Origin: Planctomycetota bacterium | GTDB lineage: Bacteria; Planctomycetota; UBA8108; UBA1146 | Length of the DNA stretch: 41,338 bases | Assembly (NCBI GenBank): GCA_012960845.1 | Contig: DUAN01000026.1 | Location: forward strand, 1-41,338 | Direction: 5' to 3' | Shown: positions 16,865 through 24,330 of the stretch, piece by piece | Layout: each line of letters begins with the position of its first letter | Numbering within the stretch: the stretch's first letter is position 1 | Program-made: the position numbers and the translations under genes | Notes under the pieces: generated by a model | Database searches by the model: none | Told to the model about the DNA's origin: nothing | Seen by the model: the letters and a program-made list of their open reading frames with translations, nothing else

Positions 16865-18292
16865 ATGAGACCCCGAGCAGTGACTTTGATCACACTGATC
16901 CTGTTTCTTTGGTTCCTGATAGTGCCTGGTGAGACCGCGGCTTCGGAAGCCTTTCCCCTGGGAATTCTCGGTGGACGAGGTCAGGTGGATCCTGGCAGCC
17001 CCCTGATCTCGGTACTTTCCATCGACCCGGGCTCTCCGGCGTCCCTGGCGGGGCTGAAGACTGGCGATCAGTTGCGGGGAATCGATGGTATCCCTTTCAC
17101 CGACCACTCCAGCAGCATCGATGTCGGAGGCCTGGGGCCACAAAGGTCGCTCGGCGAGGCGCTCGATGAGTGCGCCGCGCGAAAATCGGAGCAGCAACGC
17201 AAGATCACCCTCGATCTGCTCCGAGATGGCGATGAACTGACACTGGAGTTGGTCCTTCCCCCTCGCCCCGGTCTCGAGCAAGCCGCTGGCAGGACGCTGC
17301 TGGTCGAGAGTTGCTGCCAGCAACTGGTAAAAACCCAGCGTCCCGGCGGCCAATGGGACTCTCCCGTCGGGCTGACCGGAGACCGGGTGCTGAGTGCCTG
17401 GGCGGTGGTAGCCCTCCTCTCCGCCGACCCGCACAAGTACCGCGACTCGATCGAGCGTGGAGTCGGCTGGCTGCGCGGCCCCGACAGCAATTGCTGGATC
17501 CACGATGATTCACTGCAGAAGGGGCCCGACAACCTCGGAAACTGGGCCATCACTTCTACGGTGGTGGCACTCACTGAACACTGGCTCGCCACCCAGGACC
17601 TCCTCGACCCTCCCGTCATCGAGCGTTGCTGCAAGGCTCTTAGCGCCAGGATGAGCGACCAAGGCCTGTTTGGTCACGACGTCGTGCCGGGCTACAACAA
17701 CAAGGGATTCAATGTCATCAACACCCTCTCCCATCTGGCATGGGCGATCGGAGCCGAGGCCGGGGTCACCCTCGATGAAGACTCGTGGTCGAAAAGCCTC
17801 GAACAGATCCGTCGATCGATCGATCCCAACGGCGGCATTCGCTACTGGACGATGAAGGGGACAGGAACTGGCGATGCGTCTCTGCGCACATCTTCGATGG
17901 CACTGGCACTCTCCATCAGCGGCAGAGAACCGCAGCTGGCACAGCAGCTGGGCGAATATCTCGCGGCCCATCCCAGCAGGATGAGGGAGGCTCATGCGGT
18001 CGGTTCACTCGGGATGATGCTCGCACCATCTGCGCTGTGGAGACTGAACCGAGCGGGATACTCGAAGTTCCTCGAGGAGTGGCGCTGGTATCTTTCCCTG
18101 ATGCATCGCCCCGACCGATCGGTCCACTACATCGGTGGCAAGGGAAACAACGGCGGTGATGGCTATCTCGGCAAGCATCGGATCGGCTGCATCATCGCCA
18201 TCTTGATCCTCACACCTCCGGCGGAAAAGCTCGGACTTCATTCCGATGAAAGGAAGCAAAAGTCCAAATTGAAGCCAGTAGGCGATCGATGA
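16865..18292 (+). CDS. Secreted PDZ plus alpha/alpha-toroid (DUF6288-like) protein
   Basis: The start is ATG 16865 with AAGGAGG four nt upstream; an upstream open stretch back to 16712 is antisense to DUF1573 and not coding. The 475-residue product has a signal peptide (TLITLILFLWFLIVPGETAA), a PDZ domain at about residues 35-135 (VLSIDPGSPASLAGLKTGDQLRGIDG ... KITLDLLRDGDELTLELVL), then helical repeats of the terpene-cyclase/prenyltransferase toroid kind: LVKTQRPGGQWDSPV, WAVVALLSADPHKYRDSIERGVGWL, WAITSTVVALTEHWL and RTSSMALALSISG. The domain order fits the DUF6288-type proteins of Planctomycetota and Verrucomicrobia, as far as I can recall. No catalytic DxDD motif of squalene cyclases is seen, so enzymatic activity is doubtful. 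The ending HRIGCIIAILILTPP is typical of the toroid C terminus. Confidence 0.78.
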   Translation: MRPRAVTLITLILFLWFLIVPGETAASEAFPLGILGGRGQVDPGSPLISVLSIDPGSPASLAGLKTGDQLRGIDGIPFTDHSSSIDVGGLGPQRSLGEALDECAARKSEQQRKITLDLLRDGDELTLELVLPPRPGLEQAAGRTLLVESCCQQLVKTQRPGGQWDSPVGLTGDRVLSAWAVVALLSADPHKYRDSIERGVGWLRGPDSNCWIHDDSLQKGPDNLGNWAITSTVVALTEHWLATQDLLDPPVIERCCKALSARMSDQGLFGHDVVPGYNNKGFNVINTLSHLAWAIGAEAGVTLDEDSWSKSLEQIRRSIDPNGGIRYWTMKGTGTGDASLRTSSMALALSISGREPQLAQQLGEYLAAHPSRMREAHAVGSLGMMLAPSALWRLNRAGYSKFLEEWRWYLSLMHRPDRSVHYIGGKGNNGGDGYLGKHRIGCIIAILILTPPAEKLGLHSDERKQKSKLKPVGDR

Positions 18293-18340
18293 GCCACATG
18301 CGACACTCACTTACTGATGGGGGCCAGGGCCGCTGTCCTC

Positions 18341-18346
18341 TATAAT
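18341..18346 (+). promoter_or_regulatory. Candidate -10 box (TATAAT) before the cohesin-dockerin gene
   Basis: A perfect TATAAT lies 94 nt before the start codon at 18440 in a 147-nt spacer. No good -35 hexamer stands 16-18 nt upstream, where the sequence is G-rich, so it could belong to a sigma factor with relaxed -35 needs or be chance. Confidence 0.35.
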
Positions 18347-18361
18347 AGATCGATGGAAGGG

Positions 18362-18379
18362 GCCTGAAATGGTTCAGGC
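18362..18379 (+). other. Hairpin in the 5' leader of the cohesin-dockerin gene
   Basis: GCCTGAA and TTCAGGC form a perfect 7-bp stem around an ATGG loop, 16 nt after the TATAAT and 60 nt before the start codon. No T-tract follows, so it is not an obvious terminator. It may be a leader RNA structure or an operator for a dimeric repressor. Confidence 0.45.
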
Positions 18380-18439
18380 TTGGAGTCTTCACCCACCGGG
18401 TCGACGATTCCCACGGTCATTCGCTCTGGAGGTTCCCAG

Positions 18440-19210
18440 ATGAGATTCTTCTTTCTTGTCAGCATCTACCTCTTGCTCACTCCAGCAGTCTCCGCTCAGG
18501 TACCACTTCCTCCGATACCTCCTGGATCGGATGTCTTGCTCGAGCTCGGTACCATCCAGTATGACGCTGCCACCGGAGACGGATCGGTACAGATGATGAT
18601 GACCAGTACCGTACCCATCGCCGGCTTCCAGTTCGATCTGACCTTCGATTCGCCAGCAGTTCTACTCACCTCGGCCTACGATGGACTGGCCTATACCTTC
18701 GGCTATACCGTCGGAGTGGGACCGACCAGCGGTACTGTTCTGGGCTACAGCTTGACGCTGGTGGAGATCCCACCGGCCATTCTCCCCGAAGTGCTGATCA
18801 TCGTCGGCTTTCAGTGCAATGCCTGCCCTGCAGGTGCTCCACAGATCTGTATCGAAAACCCGGTCTTCGCAGACATCGCAGCCAATGCCATCCCTTCCGA
18901 TGTGGGTCCTTGTTCCAACGGCGTGGCCGACAACGAATTCCTGCGTGGAGATTGCAATACCGATGGCAGCGCCAACGTTGCCGATGCGATCTTCTTGCTG
19001 GCGAGTCTATTCTCGGGTGGGCCCGATAGCGGCTGTATCGATGGGTGCGATAGCAACGACGACAACTCCATGAATATCGCCGACGCGATCTACTTTCTCA
19101 GTTTTCTGTTCAATGGTGGAACCGCGCCAACAGCACCAGGAGCCGAACTCTGCGGCACCGACCCCACCGATGATACTCTCGGCTGTCTGGTGCCGGGCCC
19201 ATGTCCTTGA
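18440..19210 (+). CDS. Small secreted protein with cohesin-like domain and type I dockerin
   Basis: The start ATG 18440 has GGAGG seven nt upstream and gives 256 residues. There is a clean signal peptide (RFFFLVSIYLLLTPAVSAQ). Residues ~30-150 look like the beta-sandwich of cohesin/BACON-type modules (GSVQMMMTSTVPIAGFQFDLTFDSPAVLLTSAYD ... LIIVGFQCNACPAG). The C terminus is a paired dockerin: GDCNTDGSANVADAIFLLASLF and CDSNDDNSMNIADAIYFLSFLF, each with a Ca2+-binding DxNxDxxxNxxD loop and hydrophobic helix. Cohesin-dockerin pairs build extracellular complexes, but in Planctomycetota such dockerins are widespread outside cellulosomes and may serve anchoring or export. The cysteine-rich end (CGTDPTDDTLGCLVPGPCP) is typical of this lineage. 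It is convergent with the next gene. Confidence 0.82.
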   Translation: MRFFFLVSIYLLLTPAVSAQVPLPPIPPGSDVLLELGTIQYDAATGDGSVQMMMTSTVPIAGFQFDLTFDSPAVLLTSAYDGLAYTFGYTVGVGPTSGTVLGYSLTLVEIPPAILPEVLIIVGFQCNACPAGAPQICIENPVFADIAANAIPSDVGPCSNGVADNEFLRGDCNTDGSANVADAIFLLASLFSGGPDSGCIDGCDSNDDNSMNIADAIYFLSFLFNGGTAPTAPGAELCGTDPTDDTLGCLVPGPCP

Positions 19211-19260
19211 AACTCCGATACTGACTCCACCACACTCATCCAGAGGCCTGTTCCGGCGAT

Positions 19261-20145
19261 TCACTCCGGCTTCGGATGCGCCTTGTAGGCTTCTTCCATA
19301 CCCTCGGCCCAGTGAAACTCTGGCAACTGATCCCAATCAATCCCCCTGAGGTGAGATTCCTCGGACCGAGCCGATGGATGGATGTACTTCCAATGCCCAT
19401 CCCCGAACACCTCCCGGCACAGTTCAGAGACGGGAGGATCATATTGCTTCAGTTCGATGCGGGTATCGACATGGTTGTGCTGGTTGTCATTTTCCCTGTT
19501 GGTATCGAACCAGCATTGAACCGCCTCTGCCCAGTACTCCATCCGATTGGTCGAGGCGTAGGCACCCTTCCACAATCCCGCATCGATGGCGGATCTATAC
19601 GCATCCTCCAGTCGAGAATCAAAGGTGGGATCCACCGTCGAGAGACCCATCTCGTGAATCGCATGGGCAAACTCGTGAATCAGGATGTTCTCGGTCGAGT
19701 ACGGGTCGCCCTTCATCGCCAGCAAGTTCTCCTCGCCACAGGAAACTGACGGTCGAGATCTGGTGGCTCCAAGCCCCCGTGCCCTGCGGTCCCAGTATTC
19801 TGGAGGACGAAGATCCGAGTGCTCCGGAACATCGGTGGTCCACTCGTCATGAGCCATCACGGTAAACCGGGTCTTGTTGGCGGCCATCGCCGAGAGAAGT
19901 TCAGGCCTGTGCCCTACCATCTTCAAGATCAAGTAACGCGCCTCCGCCAGTGAAGCTGGTTGCACCCTGGCACTGGCCAACACCGGGAATCCTTGCACAT
20001 CCGAGTACTGCTGATAGAAGCGGTCCAGTTCCAGCTCCGATCGCAACTCCTCGGTGACCGGACCCACCACCTCGGCAACCGAATCGGTCACAGTGAGATG
20101 CTGACACCCCGGAAGGGCCAGTGAGAAAAGAACCACCCACCTCAT
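19261..20145 (-). CDS. Putative zinc metallopeptidase lipoprotein (gluzincin-like)
   Basis: I cannot name the family. The 294-residue protein begins with a short lipoprotein signal (MRWVVLFSLALPGCQHL), the cysteine at residue 14 being the likely lipidation site. The zinc motif is ILIHEFAHAIHEMG at about residues 153-166 (HEFAH fits HExxH) and a later glutamate in EYWAEAVQCWFD (~ 204-215) is a plausible third ligand, the arrangement of gluzincins. Upstream, RFTVMAHDEWTTDVPE and NKT resemble the lethal-factor-like peptidase fold, though this is only impressionistic. It overlaps the rmuC stop by 4 nt and is the last gene in a same-strand run. A periplasmic or outer-membrane location is inferred from the signal. 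Confidence 0.7.
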   Translation of the reverse strand: MRWVVLFSLALPGCQHLTVTDSVAEVVGPVTEELRSELELDRFYQQYSDVQGFPVLASARVQPASLAEARYLILKMVGHRPELLSAMAANKTRFTVMAHDEWTTDVPEHSDLRPPEYWDRRARGLGATRSRPSVSCGEENLLAMKGDPYSTENILIHEFAHAIHEMGLSTVDPTFDSRLEDAYRSAIDAGLWKGAYASTNRMEYWAEAVQCWFDTNRENDNQHNHVDTRIELKQYDPPVSELCREVFGDGHWKYIHPSARSEESHLRGIDWDQLPEFHWAEGMEEAYKAHPKPE

Positions 20146-21638
20146 CGAGTCTCCTCCTCCTCGGCGATCTGATTTTCATCCGCAGAATCCGCTCGCTCCT
20201 CGGCGATCTGCGGATCTGGAATGTAGTCGAGCGCCGCTGTTGCGGCAGTACGCACATCGGTCTCGACCCGAGGTAACTCCTTCAGGCCATCCTTGACCGA
20301 TAGTTTCTCGATGATCCTCGCCTTCGGCAACACCCGTCCCTCGAACGAGGCCACTGCACTGTTGTATCCATTGACTGCCGTATTCAGGTTCTTGCCGACC
20401 TTCGCCAGATGACCATGGAAGACATTCAGTCGGTCATGCAGTTCTGAAGTCTCATCCCAGATTTCTTGCGCATTGGCGGCCAGCTTTTCCTGTTGCCAGT
20501 ACAGCCCGACCGTCTTCAGCAGGGCAATCAAGGTCACCGGTGTCGCAATGAGAATCTTCTTCTCGATGGCCTCTTGCTGTAAATTCGGTTCGACGGAAAA
20601 GGCTGCAGCGGCAACGCTTTCGATGGCGATGAACATCACGGTGTAATCGACTTTTCCGCCAACCAGGCGTGGATAATCTCGGTCGGAGAGTTCCTTCATC
20701 GTCCTGCGAACCGTCTTGCCCAGTGCTTCCAGGTGCATCTGGCATTCGACGGGATCGGTCGCTTCCTGCGCTTTATCAAAATCAGCCCAGGGCACCTTCG
20801 CATCGATGGGAATCCTGCCATCCCCTGGCAAATGAACCACCATGTCGGGGCGGCGTTCCCCTGCATTCTGCTGCTGTTCCTCAAAATCACAGTGTTCAGT
20901 CATGCCTGCGACCTCGACGATGTTCTTCAGGGCCATCTCTCCCCACTTGCCGCGAGACTGGCTCGAACCCTTCAATGCCGCAGAGAGTGACTGGCTCGCC
21001 ACTTCTACCGCCTTGGTCTGGACCGAGAGATCGACCACCTGCTGATTCAGCGATCCGAACGCCTTGATCCGGGCGTCCTCGATCTCCCGATGCATCTTCT
21101 GGTACTTTTCCAGTTTCTCTTGAACTCCCTTGAACTGGACCTCGATCGCTTCGTGTCGCTTGGTCAACTCCGAGGAATGTTTCTGCTCCGACTGACCCAG
21201 ACGCTCCTCTGCGTGCTTGAGAAATTGCTCGCGGTTTTCCTTCATCTGAGTGGCCGAGAACGCCTGGATGCTATCTTTGAGAACCTCTCGATCTTCCTTC
21301 AACTGCTTCAATTGATCGACCGCAGCACTTCGCTCCGACTGGGCAGCGACGAGCGACTCTCGTGCATCACTGGCGACCTTGGTCACCTCATCGAAACGGA
21401 TCTTTAGTTGTCCAAGGTCCTTCTGCGTCGTCTCGAGCAGAGCCTCGGAGCGAATCGAAGAATCGCTGACCTGCTGCGCCTGGCCGCGCACCTCCACCGT
21501 CTCCGCTCTGGATTGGTCGAGTTGTGACTGGAGACTCTTGGCTTCTTCGGAGACTGCCGATCCCCGGCCACGAAAAATCAGCGCGGCTGCGATCAGCCCC
21601 ACGACCATGGCGACTACCGCTATTATTGCATTTTCCAT
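20142..21638 (-). CDS. rmuC: DNA recombination protein RmuC
   Basis: The product of 498 residues has an N-terminal membrane anchor (AIIAVVAMVVGLIAAALIF), a long coiled coil (about residues 30-200, rich in Q, E, K and S) and the RmuC nuclease-like domain: SRGKWGEMALKNIVEVAGM, RRPDMVVHLPGDGRIPIDAKVPW, and YTVMFIAIESVAAAAFSVEP. RmuC limits inversions at short inverted repeats in E. coli, and is linked to the PD-(D/E)xK fold (the D...DAK residues here). ATG 21638 places the anchor helix at the very start; the open frame extends 15 codons further. It lies 109 nt downstream of recQ on the same strand and overlaps the metallopeptidase start by 4 nt. Confidence 0.92.
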   Translation of the reverse strand: MENAIIAVVAMVVGLIAAALIFRGRGSAVSEEAKSLQSQLDQSRAETVEVRGQAQQVSDSSIRSEALLETTQKDLGQLKIRFDEVTKVASDARESLVAAQSERSAAVDQLKQLKEDREVLKDSIQAFSATQMKENREQFLKHAEERLGQSEQKHSSELTKRHEAIEVQFKGVQEKLEKYQKMHREIEDARIKAFGSLNQQVVDLSVQTKAVEVASQSLSAALKGSSQSRGKWGEMALKNIVEVAGMTEHCDFEEQQQNAGERRPDMVVHLPGDGRIPIDAKVPWADFDKAQEATDPVECQMHLEALGKTVRRTMKELSDRDYPRLVGGKVDYTVMFIAIESVAAAAFSVEPNLQQEAIEKKILIATPVTLIALLKTVGLYWQQEKLAANAQEIWDETSELHDRLNVFHGHLAKVGKNLNTAVNGYNSAVASFEGRVLPKARIIEKLSVKDGLKELPRVETDVRTAATAALDYIPDPQIAEERADSADENQIAEEEETR

Positions 21639-21747
21639 CGAACCCACTTCCAGACATCTAGATGATAGTGAAGTCCTGAGCATATCCCCGGATGCCAGGG
21701 AGAGCCATCGCTGGCCCTCCGCGAATGCACTGCGGTCAGAGTTTGTG

Positions 21748-23601
21748 CTATTGGTCGGATGTACTGCCGTGGGAGCGGATCACTTCGAGGAACCCCGCCC
21801 CCCACTTCTCCAGTTTCTTCTGCCCGACCCCGGAGATGGAGGAGATCTGCCCGGTCGTTTGCGGTCTCAGCTGTGACATCTCGACCAGCGTTGAATCATG
21901 AAAGATGGTGTAGGGGGGAACCTCCAGTTGGCGGGAAATTTCGAGGCGATGCTGTCGGAGTTGCTCGAACAGGCTCGACTGGACCGCATCGAGACCCTCC
22001 AGCTTCTTCTTCCTCTTTCGCGACTTACTCGCCTTGCGAGTGATGGTGTCTTTTCTAAACTCAAATTGCTGCTCCCCGCGCAACAACTCTCGACTGGCTC
22101 CTGTAGCGGAAATGCCGCCATGCCCCTCCAGGTCGATCTGGATCATCCCCTTCGAGGCCAGTTGGCGAAAGATGGAATGCCATCCAGGACCTTCCAGTTC
22201 CGCACCAATGCCATAAACACTGAGGCGATCGTGACCAAATCGGGTCACCTTCTGGTTCGCTACCCCACGAAGCACATCGATGACATGCCCCTTACCAAAT
22301 CGCTGCCCCGTCTTGACCACCGCAGAGAGCGCCTTCTGAGCCAGCACCGTTCCGTCCATCACCTCTGGTGATTTCTCGCAGTTATCGCACTGGTTTCCAT
22401 CGGCGGTGCAGTCGATTTCGCTTTCGCCGAAGAAGCGCAGCAGGATCCCCCGACGACAGCTCGATGACTCACAGTAGGCGAGCATCGCATCGATCTGATG
22501 ATGACTGATGCGACGCTGGGTCGGATCGAGATCCGATTCCGCCAGTCTTCGCTGAGCCAGCACCACATCACTCCAGCCATAACAGAGCCACGCCTCCGCA
22601 GGTAATCCATCCCTGCCGGCTCGACCCGATTCCTGGCTGTAGTGCTGGGGGCTCGCCGGCATGTCGAGGTGCGCCACGAAACGAACATTGGGCTTGTCGA
22701 TCCCCATGCCAAAGGCGACCGTCGCCACCACCACGATCCCTTCCTCTCGCAGGAACAGTTGCTGGTTGAGAGATCTTTGTTGAGCAGCCATGCCGGCGTG
22801 ATAGGGAACCGCCCGAACGCCCTCCCCTCGAAGCCACTCTGCCGTATCATCGACCTTCTTGCGGCTCGAACAGTAGACGATCCCCGCCTCTCCCCCATGA
22901 CGTTCACGAATCATCGCTAATAACTGGCGACGGGGTTGGTCCTTCGCCACCACTCTGTAGCGGATATTGGGGCGATCAAAGGAGGAGATGAAAAGGTCGT
23001 CATCGGTGAACCCGAGTCCTTGGATGATGTCTTTCCTGGTCGGCGAATCAGCGGTGGCGGTGAGTGCGATGATGGGAACATCGGGGAATCGTTTGCGAAT
23101 GATTCCAAGACGCTGGTACTCCGGTCTGAAATCATGCCCCCACTGACTGATGCAATGCGCCTCATCGATGGCAAACAAGCAGGGGTTGAAATTGTAGAGT
23201 TCGTCGAGAAATCCATCGAGAAGAAGTCGTTCAGGTGCGACGTAGAGTAGTTTGAGCTCTCCACTACGGAGACGATCCCAGACCTCTTTTCGCTGCTGCG
23301 TCGCCATCGAAGAGTTCAAGGCGGCGGCCGCCACGCCCGCTTGCTTCAAAGCCTCGACCTGATCCTGCATCAGCGCGATCAACGGGGAAATCACCACCGT
23401 GATCCCTTGGCCCAGCAGTGCCGGGATCTGATAGCAGAGAGACTTTCCGCCCCCGGTCGGCATCAGGACCAGGGCATCTCTTCCCGCCAGAATCCGCTCG
23501 ATGATCAGTTCCTGATCGACCCGGAATTGTTCGAATCCGAAGACATCTTGAAGCACCTTCAACGCACTGGATTGAACTGGATTTCCCCCACTAGTCGACA
23601 A
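21748..23601 (-). CDS. recQ: ATP-dependent DNA helicase RecQ
   Basis: The 617-residue 3'-5' helicase is of full RecQ length (E. coli 609). Motifs run in order: [20 protein letters not shown], Walker [57 protein letters not shown] and [15 protein letters not shown] (arginine finger). The RQC zinc site follows ([17 protein letters not shown] ... CDNCEKSP), then winged helix and a C-terminal HRDC domain ([32 protein letters not shown]). The start is a TTG at 23601 with AGGAG five nt upstream, better supported than any later ATG. It acts in recombination and replication-fork repair. It is followed by rmuC. Confidence 0.94.
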   Translation of the reverse strand: MSTSGGNPVQSSALKVLQDVFGFEQFRVDQELIIERILAGRDALVLMPTGGGKSLCYQIPALLGQGITVVISPLIALMQDQVEALKQAGVAAAALNSSMATQQRKEVWDRLRSGELKLLYVAPERLLLDGFLDELYNFNPCLFAIDEAHCISQWGHDFRPEYQRLGIIRKRFPDVPIIALTATADSPTRKDIIQGLGFTDDDLFISSFDRPNIRYRVVAKDQPRRQLLAMIRERHGGEAGIVYCSSRKKVDDTAEWLRGEGVRAVPYHAGMAAQQRSLNQQLFLREEGIVVVATVAFGMGIDKPNVRFVAHLDMPASPQHYSQESGRAGRDGLPAEAWLCYGWSDVVLAQRRLAESDLDPTQRRISHHQIDAMLAYCESSSCRRGILLRFFGESEIDCTADGNQCDNCEKSPEVMDGTVLAQKALSAVVKTGQRFGKGHVIDVLRGVANQKVTRFGHDRLSVYGIGAELEGPGWHSIFRQLASKGMIQIDLEGHGGISATGASRELLRGEQQFEFRKDTITRKASKSRKRKKKLEGLDAVQSSLFEQLRQHRLEISRQLEVPPYTIFHDSTLVEMSQLRPQTTGQISSISGVGQKKLEKWGAGFLEVIRSHGSTSDQ

Positions 23602-23744
23602 TATTGCTCCTCTTCCTCGGGTCTCCTGACGAGATCCAGAGCCTCGTGGATATCCGACCCCCCCGTCGTCATCAAGGGTGGAGCCTGCGGATCACCGGAG
23701 AACCAGCAAAACGGGCCACGAATCCGGACGATCCACTCGAGCAC
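23559..23744 (-). CDS. Possible small ORF between DUF3293 and recQ
   Basis: A 61-codon frame (GTG start at 23744, no clear ribosome-binding site) overlaps the recQ start by 43 nt. Its text ([20 protein letters not shown] ... [19 protein letters not shown]) is balanced in composition, unlike most shadow frames, and stays open 18 codons further upstream. It fills most of the ~208-nt gap between its neighbours on the same strand. I know no homologue. It could be a real small protein or chance. Confidence 0.3.
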   Translation of the reverse strand: MLEWIVRIRGPFCWFSGDPQAPPLMTTGGSDIHEALDLVRRPEEEEQYCRLVGEIQFNPVR

Positions 23745-23809
23745 GTCAGTAGTGGATATGAATTGTCGGTTTGAATCGCTGGAAAGGATGGACGCTGGTC
23801 AGCGATTTC

Positions 23810-24322
23810 CTAGCAGGGCGGCACCAGGCCACCTGGCAAGAAGGGGGGGCGACAGGGGAGCGGTGCGCGGACCCAGCCGTAACGGGTCTCACCACCCCCT
23901 TGGCAATCCAGGGTCATCAACGCCTCAGGATTCCATTCCCAGATGGCGGTCTGCCCCCAGCGATCTCCCACTTCGAGGGCTTCCTTGCGCGACAAGCCGA
24001 CCAGCGCAAATCCCTCTTCGCGCCAGCCGCCATCACTGGCAAATCCAGTGCCTTCCCACAGGGGAAGGTTTCTCGCATCGACCCAGTCTGCCAGGTCTTC
24101 ACTGAAACGCAGGTTCTCCTGCTCCGAATGCGGTTCGCAGCGTGGATTCCATGCCGTGATGATGTGGATCGGATCCGTCACGGGGAACTCACCCTGAACG
24201 ATTCCCTCGCTGATGGGCATCACTGCCCAGGACTGATGACGATCGGTGACGATTCTCAACCAGGTTCGACTCCATGATTCCCGGACAGCTCGTAATTCTC
24301 TGGAACCGAGATGTTGAGTCAT
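23810..24322 (-). CDS. DUF3293-like protein
   Basis: This 170-residue soluble protein resembles DUF3293: DPIHIITAWNPRCEPHSEQENLRFSEDLADWVD, then TGFASDGGWREEGFALVGLSRKEALEVGDRWGQTAIWEW. The family's conserved pattern is a strand, an NP turn, an ENxxR helix, W.E and a final Q.A-E strand, with no known activity. ATG 24322 is favoured by AGGAG five nt upstream; this site overlaps the stop codon of the VCBS gene (24331-24333), so the two are probably translationally coupled. The final residues (RAPLPCRPPFLPGGLVPPC) are low complexity. It sits before recQ on the same strand. Confidence 0.72.
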   Translation of the reverse strand: MTQHLGSRELRAVRESWSRTWLRIVTDRHQSWAVMPISEGIVQGEFPVTDPIHIITAWNPRCEPHSEQENLRFSEDLADWVDARNLPLWEGTGFASDGGWREEGFALVGLSRKEALEVGDRWGQTAIWEWNPEALMTLDCQGGGETRYGWVRAPLPCRPPFLPGGLVPPC

Positions 24323-24330
24323 GGTTTCTC

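Noticed and set aside
23800-23809. A TGA upstream of the small ORF before recQ, considered as a second selenocysteine codon
   Set aside because: No CxxU, UxxC or other redox motif surrounds it and no family sequence spans it, so it reads as an ordinary stop.
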